Assembly (NCBI GenBank): GCA_014116815.1
Contig: JACGYV010000022.1
Coordinates: forward strand, 1-21,609
Reading direction: 5' to 3'
Length of the DNA: 21,609 nt
Source: Holosporaceae bacterium 'Namur'
Lineage (GTDB): Bacteria > Pseudomonadota > Alphaproteobacteria > Rickettsiales > Midichloriaceae
Shown here: piece after piece, positions 1 through 7,782 of the stretch
Position numbering within the stretch: the stretch's first letter is position 1
Layout: each line of letters opens with the position of its first letter
The notes under the pieces: generated by a model
Told to the model about the DNA's origin: nothing
What the model saw: only the letters and a program-made list of their open reading frames with translations
Database searches by the model: none
Program-made: the position numbers and the translations under genes

Positions 1-225
1 ATTAATTAGTTTTTAATTTAACTTAATCAATGCGTCTAGTTCATTTAAAATCTACCGGCATGCATAGAACCAGCCTAATATTGATTAATTTATGCTTACC
101 ATTAGGTAATAAATTTAATTTAATAATTATTTATTTAAACGCTACAAAAGTAGTTAAAACTTTTAAAAACCTATTTTTTGTAGAACAGAGAAAGACTGTG
201 TATATCTTTTTTATATATTTATTAT
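1..225. other. AT-rich flank with no supported gene
   Basis: This stretch downstream of the serine recombinase is very AT-rich. A 68-codon open frame runs across it on the plus strand (30-236), but its product is low-complexity and hydrophobic, resembles no family I know, and overlaps the recombinase end. I see no tRNA, no terminator with a clear stem and U-tract, and no transposon end that I can defend. Confidence 0.5.
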
Positions 226-777
226 TTAAAAATTAACCGACTTAAAAAGCAGAGACCTACTAATCTTAAACATCTTGCATATCTCTGCTATGCTGTTACT
301 CTTATCTGCATATAACCTTCTCATCATCAATAACTCCGGCTCACTTAGCTTCTTAGGCCTTCCGCCTAACCTACCCCTTGATCTTGCCGCACTTAACCCT
401 GCTAAGGTTCTTTCCTTTATTATATCCTTCTCAAATTCCGCAATAGCTGCAAATATATGGAAGAATAACTTACCACCTGAAGTTGTTGTATCTATATTCT
501 CTTGTAATGACTTAAAGCCTATATCCCTACTATTTAATTCTCCTATCTCATCTATCAGATGCCTTAATGATCTGCCTAGTCTATCTAGCTTGTATACTAC
601 TACTGTATCTAAACCACTTCTTACATACTTTTTTAGTTCTATGTATTTAGGCCTATCAGCCTTAGTCCCACTTATTTTCTCTGCAAATATTTCTCCACAC
701 CCTGCTTTCTTTAGTGCATCTATCTGCATATCTAAGTTCTGATCACTAGTCGAAACCCTTGCATATCCTATTAGCAT
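226..777 (-). CDS. Serine recombinase (resolvase/invertase family)
   Basis: This is a 183-residue site-specific recombinase of the Tn3-resolvase/DNA-invertase type, which cuts and rejoins DNA through a serine-linked intermediate. The N-terminus reads YARVSTSDQ, with the nucleophile serine at about residue 9. It is followed by the family's YKLDRLGRS segment (about residues 62-70), the helical core FFHIFAAIAEFEKD and the link RGRLGGRPKK (about 135-144). The C-terminal helix-turn-helix ends in an ISRSLLF-like recognition helix. Length and domain order are those of an intact small resolvase, so it may still be active. ATG is at 777, with only a weak purine stretch upstream. It starts 4 bp after the stop of the transposase-VapC fusion, so it probably belonged to the same mobile or rearranged segment. 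Its recombination site is not identifiable here. Confidence 0.9.
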   Translation of the reverse strand: MLIGYARVSTSDQNLDMQIDALKKAGCGEIFAEKISGTKADRPKYIELKKYVRSGLDTVVVYKLDRLGRSLRHLIDEIGELNSRDIGFKSLQENIDTTTSGGKLFFHIFAAIAEFEKDIIKERTLAGLSAARSRGRLGGRPKKLSEPELLMMRRLYADKSNSIAEICKMFKISRSLLFKSVNF

Positions 778-781
778 TATT

Positions 782-1582
782 CTACCTTATCAGCTTCACA
801 TCTATACCGTTTATCTCAATATCACTCCATATCTTATCTGCAGTATATACAGGTATGCTTAAATACTTACCTAACGCTAAACAAGCTTTATCTCCAAGTG
901 ATAAGCCGTATTTACGCTCTTTATTTATTATCTCCAGCTCAGCCGTTATATATGCATGCTCTTCATTATATGTTATTATATTGCCTATAAGTTTATCTAT
1001 TATAAATCTTACTTCTTTAATAGGTATATTATGTCTGGCAGTTAGTATTGCAGCACACTCTGCTACATTGACACTAGACATTACCGACTCCTTTAATAAC
1101 TTCCCTGCCAGCTCGGATCCTATCTCTTTATTAATAAATGCTAATATTAATGATGGTGATATCTCAATTCCATATAACTCTTGTAACTGTCCTTGTATAT
1201 CTTTAGTGCTTAACCCTCTGGCATATAAGGCTATTATCTTATCATCAATTCCATTAATCCGACTTTGTCTTTTACTTACTATTTGTGGATCAAAACTACT
1301 TTCTCTGTCTCTAGGTACTTCAATCTCTATCTCTCCTTGATCAGTGATTAGCTTTTTACTTCCATACCCATTGCGACTGTTATCTTCTTCTCCCTCTCGG
1401 CTGTATCTTGCGTACCCTAAATGATCAGTCATCTCTCCTTCTAAACAGGCTTCCAGTGTCCTGCCTAATAACTGCTTTAAAGCTCCTCCCTCCCCAAATA
1501 TTGCTTCTTGTGTCTTATACTCCTTTACCAACGCTTTCGCCATTTCTTTTAAGTTTAAATCTTTGTTTATTTTTTCTGCCAT
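782..1582 (-). pseudogene. In-frame fusion: IS256-type transposase N-terminus joined to VapC PIN toxin remnant
   Basis: One open frame of 266 codons joins two unrelated proteins. Residues 1 to about 144 are the N-terminal part of an IS256-family (mutator-type) transposase, with GALKQLLGR, LEGEMTDHLGY, a basic NGYGSKK segment, EVPRDRESSF and YGIEISPSLI. The DDE catalytic region that normally follows is missing, so transposition is not expected. From about residue 145 the sequence becomes a VapC-like PIN toxin: LAFINKEIGSE, VMSSVNVAE, GLSLGDKACLAL, VYTADKIW and a terminal LIR. Three of the PIN acidic residues are visible (E in NVAE, D in SLGD, D in TAD). The first Asp of strand 1 (normally VLDxSA) was replaced by transposase sequence, so RNase activity is doubtful. 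No VapB antitoxin is next to it. The join lies near 1147-1156. The ATG at 1582 is the natural start of the transposase. Confidence 0.8.
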
Positions 1583-1628
1583 ACTGTCCTTCCTTGGTTA
1601 AACAGGTTAATTCTTCTTATATAAATAT

Positions 1629-1642
1629 GGCTTTTTACACGG
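1629..1642 (-). repeat. Candidate IS256-type terminal inverted repeat
   Basis: Read on the minus strand this is CCGTGTAAAAAGCC, about 47 bp upstream of the transposase fragment that starts at 1582. A related CGTGTAAAAA string occurs at 2060-2069, upstream of the second fragment. IS256-family elements commonly have ends of the GTGTAAAA type. I therefore read both as left ends of two related but distinct elements. No matching right end was found. Confidence 0.35.
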
Positions 1643-1657
1643 TTAATTATATGGTCT

Positions 1658-1906
1658 CTACCTCGGAAAAATCTGAGCTTTACGCTTAGAACCCCTATGT
1701 GCTTCCATCTCTCCCTCTAACGCTAACTCCGTCAACTCCTTCGCAAGCTTTGTCAGCAACCCTTCCTTGCCAAATAAGGGCTTGCCCATATACATCTCTT
1801 TTATTACATCACTCAATGCCTCATTCTGTAGTGACGGTAATGAACTTACTTTATCTGCTATTTCCTTCATTCCTTCTTCTATAGCTATTTGCTTATTATT
1901 TTTCAT
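1658..1906 (-). pseudogene. Truncated IS256-type transposase, N-terminal fragment
   Basis: This 82-codon frame has the N-terminal signature of an IS256-family transposase: ALSDVIKEMYMGKPLFGKEG, then LLTKLAKELTELALEGEMEAH. The sequence after EGEMEAH should continue for over 300 residues into the DDE domain. Instead the frame ends within about a dozen codons, just where the left end of the other IS256-type element begins. The simplest reading is that the second element inserted into this one, after which the remainder was lost. It differs in sequence from the fragment at 1153-1582, so it is not a recent duplicate. Confidence 0.75.
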
Positions 1907-2130
1907 GTCAAACTCTCCTTTATTTTTAAAGTAACTATTTTTTACCTTATTTACTTACTTCTCACTTTCTTTTTCAATAACTTTCTATCTCTAAAAAATT
2001 ATCTCTCCTCTCTTTTGACACGGTTTGTTGAACGTCCTCTAAAAGAACATAGAGTTCCGTTTTTACACGTTCTCTAACACTGGGCCATATATCTTCATCG
2101 CATTTACCTACAATTTTTGGTTAATACCAA
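1907..2130. other. Spacer between the protease-TPR gene and the IS remnants
   Basis: The right-hand part probably includes the left end of the outer IS256-type element (near 2069). The minus strand has a stop-free stretch of roughly 45 codons in the left and middle part, with no start codon and no recognisable family. I see no convincing terminator for the gene ending at 2131. Confidence 0.4.
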
Positions 2131-4839
2131 TTAGCTTAAATAACATCCTGATTGCTCACTCCTAGAGTTAGTTGCCCTTATTGATGATGTAGCTTGACCT
2201 CTTTCTCTTGCAGCATGTTCACCCAATTCCTTTGCAACGTTATTATGTAATATCCTTGTATCCATATTGATTGTAGTAAAACTACCAGCTTGAAATTCTA
2301 AGCTTTCATTTATCAATAATCCTGGAAATTCTCTATTATAGAAATTGATGCATTCTCTTAATTCTTGCCTATTTTCAAACCTTAATTGAAACCTTGTGGT
2401 GTTAACTCCATTAGTTGCACTTGTCCTATACTGAGCACCAGTTTGTATGGTATTAATACCTGCCATTCCTACCAAAGCTTGTTCTACCGCTATCCCTATG
2501 TATACTTCACCCCAACTAACTCGTAGCTCTTTCTGAAATTTCTTCATTAGTTCTGTGTGGGTTAAAGAGTTATTTGAGTTTGATTTTTGTATCGTTTTCG
2601 TTGCTGCAACTTCCTCTCTTGCTTCTTGCTCTTCAATCACTCTAATATTATCAAGGTTGTTATTACTTTCTGTGATAGTGTTTACCTTATTTTCATATTC
2701 TAATGCCTCTTCATGTCTATTTTGAGCATGTAATACCATAACTATTTTATTGTATGAAATCTTTACATCAGGATGATTTTCACCAAATACTTTTTTCCTA
2801 ATATTTAATGCTTTTTTATGGTAGTCTAATACCTCATTATTATTTATACCTTTCATATATAAAGCCATACCAATATTATTAAATAAAAGTGCAATATCAG
2901 GATGCTCTTTAGTATATATCTTTTCAGTAATACTTATTGCTATATAAAAATTTTTTAAAGCTTCATCGTACTGATTTTGCCTATATAATGACATACCAAT
3001 ACTATTATATAATAGCACAATAAAAGGGTTTATATTACCAAATATTTTTTGATTAATTAATAAAGCTTTTTCATAATGAATTAATGCTTCATCGTAATGA
3101 TTTTGATCATATAATACTGAACCTATATAATCATATAACTCTTCAACATCAGGATGCTCTTCACCATATATTTTTTGATTAATTGAGAGTGCTTTTCTAA
3201 AATAAATTAATGCTTGATTATGATTGCATTTTCCCTTGAATTCTAAACCAATATTTCTATAAGAGTTTGCAATTTCTGAATGCTCTTTACCAAATGTATT
3301 TTTCCTAATTGCTAGCGCTCTTTTGTGATAATTAAGTGCCTGGTCATACTCACTCTTACCACCCAATACACAACCAATGTTACTATATATAGTTGCAGTT
3401 TCATGGTGGTCTTTTCCAAGGAATTTTTCCCTAATAATTAATGCTTTTGCATAATATGATAATGCTTTATCATAAATCTCATCATGCTGCTCTGCTATGG
3501 TGCCTATAGCATTATATGAACTTGCAATTTCTAAATGCTCTTTGCCATATATTTTTTCTCTAATTGCTAATGATTTTCTATGATACTTTAATGCTTCATC
3601 ATACTGGTACTGTTCTCCTAATACAGTACCAATATTATGATATATAATTGCTACCTCAGGATGCTCATTAGTATTTGTATGGTAAGTTAAAGCCTGGTTA
3701 AAACAATCTAATGATTGTTTATATTTACCTAAGTTTAAAAAAATTAAGCCTAAATTATTTAATTTAGATGCCTGAGTCCTAAGTTTTTTAGAATCATCAT
3801 ACCCCCTACTCTCACTCTCTAGTACGCTTCTATGATACTTTATAACCTCGTTATACTGCCCTCCCCTTTTCAGTACATTGAGTATAATTATTCCAAGCAC
3901 ATCCTCATGATAGTTTTTTTCATATTGTGCTATTAATTCTTCTATTTTACGCTCTCGTATCATCTCTTCCTGAGTGAGACTGCGCCCAGGACTACTTGTT
4001 GGCTCACTTCTATCCAAATTCCCCCATATCTCCATTTGCAAGACATCAGCAAGTATTTTTAAGTCATCTTCAGGATTTGAATTCCTAAAATGGCCTTCAC
4101 TATCCCTTAAACTTTCTATCGCTTCTAACAATCTTGTTTTTTCTGCCCTATTCTCTTCCCTCCTTAATTGGAGTTTTTCCTCAATCCATTTGTATTTAAA
4201 AGAATATTCAAGAACAGTTTTCAAGTTATTATCTAACTCAAGATTTGTTTTTGATATACTTGTTTGGTTATTTAATATATCCATAGTATTAAAAAATGTG
4301 TGCACTCCACATTCCCAGTTATTTCTCTGTATATTATAATTACTAGTTCCATCTATAATCCTTTCTACCTTAAGCTTTCTTGCTAAATCCTTTATATTAT
4401 TGTTATTTGTCCTATTTATTCCTAATGAATCAGTTATCACTAACTTCTTCTCTTCCATATTTATCACTACTGAAACTTGATGTTCTTCATTAATTGCATA
4501 TGGAAAAACTACATATTTTTGCGCTAAAACTAATCTGTTAATCTGATTTGCTATCCGAATATTATCAAACTCTGCTACTCCACATATCTCCTTATCATAA
4601 ACCACATATACATCTCCCCTATCCTTTAACCTCATCTTTAGTGCACCTGCAGTCTGCTCTATCCCTAAACCTCCAACTCCATTGGTTTTTATTCTCCTAA
4701 GCTCTGTATCAAATTCCTCTTGGTTAATAGAAATGTGATCAAGATTTATAGTAATACCCTCAATCTCCCAAAAATTATTACTACCACTACTGCTACTACT
4801 TGATGATCCACTTCTTTGTATATTTTCACTTGCAAGCAT
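2131..4839 (-). CDS. Ulp1/C48-like cysteine protease with TPR array, shared C-terminal module and CaaX-like end
   Basis: A 902-residue candidate effector. A serine run (about residues 11-20) precedes a protease domain at about 30-190. It has the clan CE order and spacing: His120 in EEHQVSVVI, Asp137 in ITDSLG, Gln171 and Cys177 in QRNNWECGVH. The Gln-x5-Cys spacing matches Ulp1/SENP peptidases, which cleave SUMO, NEDD8 or ubiquitin; bacterial members such as ChlaDub act on host conjugates. After a charged linker come about nine or ten kinesin-light-chain-like TPRs (about 330-735, unit about 42 residues, YDEAL and NIG cores), probably for partner binding. One VEQALVGMAG module lies at about 759-874. 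The protein ends in GCYLS, a plausible farnesylation box. ATG at 4839 has a short AGG ahead of it. The gene lies 77 bp after the 364-residue U-box gene, probably in the same transcript. The substrate is unknown. Confidence 0.85.
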   Translation of the reverse strand: MLASENIQRSGSSSSSSSGSNNFWEIEGITINLDHISINQEEFDTELRRIKTNGVGGLGIEQTAGALKMRLKDRGDVYVVYDKEICGVAEFDNIRIANQINRLVLAQKYVVFPYAINEEHQVSVVINMEEKKLVITDSLGINRTNNNNIKDLARKLKVERIIDGTSNYNIQRNNWECGVHTFFNTMDILNNQTSISKTNLELDNNLKTVLEYSFKYKWIEEKLQLRREENRAEKTRLLEAIESLRDSEGHFRNSNPEDDLKILADVLQMEIWGNLDRSEPTSSPGRSLTQEEMIRERKIEELIAQYEKNYHEDVLGIIILNVLKRGGQYNEVIKYHRSVLESESRGYDDSKKLRTQASKLNNLGLIFLNLGKYKQSLDCFNQALTYHTNTNEHPEVAIIYHNIGTVLGEQYQYDEALKYHRKSLAIREKIYGKEHLEIASSYNAIGTIAEQHDEIYDKALSYYAKALIIREKFLGKDHHETATIYSNIGCVLGGKSEYDQALNYHKRALAIRKNTFGKEHSEIANSYRNIGLEFKGKCNHNQALIYFRKALSINQKIYGEEHPDVEELYDYIGSVLYDQNHYDEALIHYEKALLINQKIFGNINPFIVLLYNSIGMSLYRQNQYDEALKNFYIAISITEKIYTKEHPDIALLFNNIGMALYMKGINNNEVLDYHKKALNIRKKVFGENHPDVKISYNKIVMVLHAQNRHEEALEYENKVNTITESNNNLDNIRVIEEQEAREEVAATKTIQKSNSNNSLTHTELMKKFQKELRVSWGEVYIGIAVEQALVGMAGINTIQTGAQYRTSATNGVNTTRFQLRFENRQELRECINFYNREFPGLLINESLEFQAGSFTTINMDTRILHNNVAKELGEHAARERGQATSSIRATNSRSEQSGCYLS

Positions 4840-4873
4840 TTGCGCCTCATAAAATTAAAAAAGTTGTAAGTTT

Positions 4874-4903
4874 AAGAGAGCTATATTTCTATAACCCTCT
4901 CTT
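4874..4903 (-). terminator. Hairpin between the U-box gene and the protease-TPR gene
   Basis: On the minus strand AAGAGAG and CTCTCTT pair 7 bp. An inner TATA/TATA pairing closes on a GAAA tetraloop. The run CTTTTTT follows about 11 nt downstream. The distance to the U-run is too long for a textbook terminator, so it may be an attenuator or an mRNA-stability element within the transcript. Confidence 0.35.
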
Positions 4904-4916
4904 GCTATTACTAAAT

Positions 4917-6011
4917 TTAAATTGCTCTTCCTTGTGGAGCTTGCTCTGCTACTCTTTCTGCATGTGTAGGATTAGAAAGTGTAGTAGCAATTTGGTTGAT
5001 CAGTTTATTTGGATCAACTACCACTGAGCTAAAGTTTTGTCCTCCTACAGGTTGTGCATTATATGTACTTGCTCTTAGGATAAACCCTGGAAAATTCTGG
5101 TTATAGTAATTAAGAAATTGGTTATATTCATTATTATTTACAAAACGCAAATTAAACTTTTTAGTATAATTTTCTTGCATCCTATAAGAACTACTCGCTT
5201 GTGAAGTAGCAACCCCTGCCTTTTCGACTAACCGCTGTTCTACTGCACTTCCTCCATACACTTCTAAGTATTCTACTCCTAATTTATTCGCTAGCTCCTC
5301 CATAACTTTATCATGTGCCTTACCTTTAAATTCTCCAAGCTTAGGTGATGCCTCTTCATACAGCTTCTCAGTATTCATGGCTATCTTTGTGAATCCTTCA
5401 CTAAATTGCCCTTGATCTACAATGAGCCCATTAAAATTTGTATTATAGCATGCTATAAACTTTAGGTATTCCTGTTGCGTTGCAAATTTAAGATTAAACC
5501 AGGTATGACCACTCTCATTATCACGTCGAAACATAGCACCCTCTTGAGTAGTATAAACACCTGCCATACCTACTAATGTTTGTTCAACCACCGTTCCTAT
5601 ATATACTTCTTGCATCCTAACACTCAAATCATTTTGTAGCTTCTGCATCAACTCAACATGACTATATTTTGGTGACGAATATGTATTTCTACTTGTGGTT
5701 GCAGCAACTTCTTCTCTTCCTCCTGCCACCCTTAAACTTTGCAATGCTATTTGAGCTTTATGTGCCTCTATTGCATCTTTTAAATTCCTATTAGGCACTA
5801 ATCTATTCGGATCCATCCGCTCTCTAGTCATTGTGCTTTGATTACGATGTTCCCTCATCCACCTAAGAATTGCTTCTCTTTCATAACTGTATCCATCTGG
5901 AGCAATCACCGGGTCTTCCATTAACTCTTGGGTTATTATACACACAAACCCCTGTGGATGTTCAATTTCATTACTACTTTCTATACCGTTTCTTTGCTCA
6001 TCTGCTCTCAT
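4917..6011 (-). CDS. U-box protein with two copies of the shared module (putative E3 ubiquitin ligase)
   Basis: A 364-residue protein. Residues about 21-88 form a U-box, the RING-like domain that recruits ubiquitin-charged E2 enzymes. Visible elements are FVCIITQELMEDPVIAPDG, YSYEREAILRWM and RLVPNRNLKDAI, with the usual hydrophobic and polar core positions and no zinc ligands. Two divergent copies of the VEQxLVGMAG module follow at about 117-227 and 232-346. In the second copy the core has drifted to VEQRLVEKAG. It has no protease segment and no CaaX box (it ends QGRAI), unlike its larger U-box relative at 7783-11196, with which it shares the start MRADEQRN. A good Shine-Dalgarno (AGGAG at 6019-6023, 7 nt from ATG) supports the start. 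Role inferred: host-directed ubiquitin ligase, the modules giving substrate or location specificity. U-box call firm; secretion and target unknown. Confidence 0.85.
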   Translation of the reverse strand: MRADEQRNGIESSNEIEHPQGFVCIITQELMEDPVIAPDGYSYEREAILRWMREHRNQSTMTRERMDPNRLVPNRNLKDAIEAHKAQIALQSLRVAGGREEVAATTSRNTYSSPKYSHVELMQKLQNDLSVRMQEVYIGTVVEQTLVGMAGVYTTQEGAMFRRDNESGHTWFNLKFATQQEYLKFIACYNTNFNGLIVDQGQFSEGFTKIAMNTEKLYEEASPKLGEFKGKAHDKVMEELANKLGVEYLEVYGGSAVEQRLVEKAGVATSQASSSYRMQENYTKKFNLRFVNNNEYNQFLNYYNQNFPGFILRASTYNAQPVGGQNFSSVVVDPNKLINQIATTLSNPTHAERVAEQAPQGRAI

Positions 6012-6017
6012 TGTCCT

Positions 6018-6023
6018 ACTCCT
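6018..6023 (-). promoter_or_regulatory. Ribosome binding site of the 364-residue U-box gene
   Basis: AGGAGT on the minus strand, with its AGGAG 7 nt from the ATG at 6011. This fixes the start, which also matches the start of the second U-box protein. It lies in the 37-bp gap after the stop of the decayed NACHT gene. Confidence 0.6.
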
Positions 6024-6048
6024 TTTTTGATTAGGATTTATTTTTACT

Positions 6049-7182
6049 CTAACTCAGATAACACCCTCTTTCTTCCCCTCTCCTCGAGTTGATACTCGAG
6101 AGATTAAGACTACTACCTTCCGACACATCTCTTCCTCGAAACTCTGCTACTTCTTCATATAATTTCCTAGTATCCATATCGATATTAGTTAATCCACTAG
6201 CTTGATACCTAATCTCTTCTCCTACTATTAGCCCCGGAAATTATTGGTTATAATATTCAATAAATTGCCCAAAACCCTGATTCCTCCTGCTATTATTTAC
6301 ATTCGGGCTACTTCCCATATGCCTTTGGTTTGCAGCTGCTATCTCTCTCGTCTCATAAGTAGTCAACCACTGAAAAATTCCCTCTCCATGCCTAACCGAT
6401 ATCCCCAAATTATAACTGCTTAATATACAGTTCCCATTATCTTCGCTTTGTATTTGGTGATATGGCCAACTCTCTATGTAACTGCCTATTTCCCTTGTGA
6501 TATTTCTAATATTTGCTGAAAGATTAACTCCATATATATTTTTTAGTCCTTCTTCCGGGCTTATAAACATCGCTTGAATTACTCTCATGATATATTGCGC
6601 TAAATCATCTATTCCTTCTACACTAGGCTTATACCTTTCTCTTCCTCCAATACAATAGTTTCTTACTACTTCCGCTAAACTAACCTCTCCTTGCTGCTTA
6701 TTTAATTCTGATGCTATTTTCCTAAGCGGCAACCATATTACTCCCTTGTATTTATCATTCCATAAATCCCCCTCACTCCATCTTACTGCTATATACTGAC
6801 ATAATGTACTCTTGCCTATTCCAGCTCTGCCATATATTGCTAGTTTTTTTATCTCTTTACTTTTTCTTTTCTCGAATAGCTGTTCAACTTCTATCGCTTC
6901 CTTCTCTTCGTACATCGACTCGTAAGTCTCTAATCTTTCATCCCTAAGTTTTCCTACTTTGTCATTACCTTCACTTTCTGTTCCCTGCTTCTCTCTTAAT
7001 TCCTTTTCCTTTTCTTCAATTAATCGTTTCTTAAGTATAGCTAAATTTATATAGCTAGCACTTATAGGTTGATCCTTTATTATTAAATTATTTAAGTTCT
7101 TATAATTTAAATGATAACCCGTCAATAAACTGGTTATTTCCTGTTGCTCATTTTCTATTATATCTACTCTTTCTACTCTCAT
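6049..7182 (-). pseudogene. Decayed NACHT/cysteine-protease-like/module paralogue with internal deletions and an in-frame stop
   Basis: The first 313 codons (7182-6241) are open. The reading frame then continues past the stop at 6241-6243, without any frameshift, for 63 more codons to a stop at 6049-6051. Residues 1-193 match the start of the 2273-residue NACHT protein, including ESMYEEKEAIEVEQLFEKR and Walker A GRAGIGKST at about 118-126. At about residue 193 (GIDD) the sequence jumps to the end of the protease-like region (QYIMRVIQAMF, then QIQSEDNGNCILSSYNLG with Cys252). Walker B, HEAT, ankyrin and the His/Asp part are gone. A second deletion at about residue 303 removes the first half of the shared module. 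The stop falls in YYNQ*FPGL, where sister genes read YYNQNFPGF or YYNREFPGL. Beyond it the frame still encodes MDTRKLYEEVAEF and GCYLS. It is best seen as a dying paralogue. A short product carrying the Walker A loop remains possible. Confidence 0.8.
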
Positions 7183-7782
7183 TTTGCTCTATTTACCTTT
7201 TATATTAGGTTTCGCTTAATGAATAATGAAGTCTATGGTAGTTACTAGTGTATATTTAAACTATCTACTTCTTACTTCTATCCTAAAGCTGTTATTACTT
7301 ATTATGTTTTCTGTCCTATACGCTTTTGAGTTAACAAAGTATTATAAAAAATATACCCCCTCATAACTTCTATTGATCCATTCGCTTAATAAAATTAATT
7401 TAAATATTATTTATTATTAACCTTGCAAGCTCTTTTAAAGTAGTTTTTATGAAAATTTTATTATTTGTATTTGACTAAGTTAATTTTACATTCCAATGGT
7501 AACTAGGTATATGAATCACACACCTTAAAAAATTATAAACGGGAATGTTATAAAATATATAAGTTTATAAGTCCTACTTTGCCTAGCATTTAATTTCATT
7601 AGTTCCATTCTTTTTTGGAAAAGTTTTTTCAGAAAAATGCCAAACGCTCTTCTGTAGCTATGGTGTATTATGCTCTGCAGCCTTATGCCACATTTTCACA
7701 TAAATATTTATAATACCCTTACAACAAAGTTTCTTAACTACCTCTCCACTTTTTCGGGATAGGATCATTATTATATTTACAC
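7183..7782. other. 600-bp AT-rich gap splitting the gene array
   Basis: This is the only long non-coding gap in the array. I find no intact gene, tRNA or clear repeat. On the minus strand, TATAAT strings at about 7350 and 7530 could be -10 elements for the downstream genes, but neither has a good -35 box 16-18 bp upstream. Around 7600-7710 the minus strand has a short stretch reading MWHKAAEHN followed by a stop, faintly like a Sel1 repeat. That is too little to call. Confidence 0.4.

Larger units (their letters stand above)
782..2069. mobile_element. Nested IS256-type insertion-sequence remnants
   Basis: Two 5' transposase fragments in the same orientation lie head to tail, each preceded on the minus strand by a CGTGTAAAAA string (about 1632-1641 and 2060-2069). 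The inner element is cut off by fusion to vapC, and the outer one is cut off by the inner one. Neither retains a catalytic domain or a recognisable right end, so the segment is a scar and not a mobile unit. Its boundaries are approximate. Confidence 0.5.

Noticed and set aside
30..236. Plus-strand 68-codon open frame at the left edge
   Set aside because: Low-complexity AT-rich translation, no recognisable family, overlaps the end of the recombinase gene, and every convincing gene is on the other strand.
1990..2123. Minus-strand stop-free stretch of about 45 codons with a DIWPSV string
   Set aside because: No start codon, no family recognised, and it overlaps the presumed IS256-type end, so chance is likely.
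7600..7710. Minus-strand trace resembling one Sel1 repeat (WHKAAEHN)
   Set aside because: Only about ten residues match, a stop follows at once and no second unit is present.
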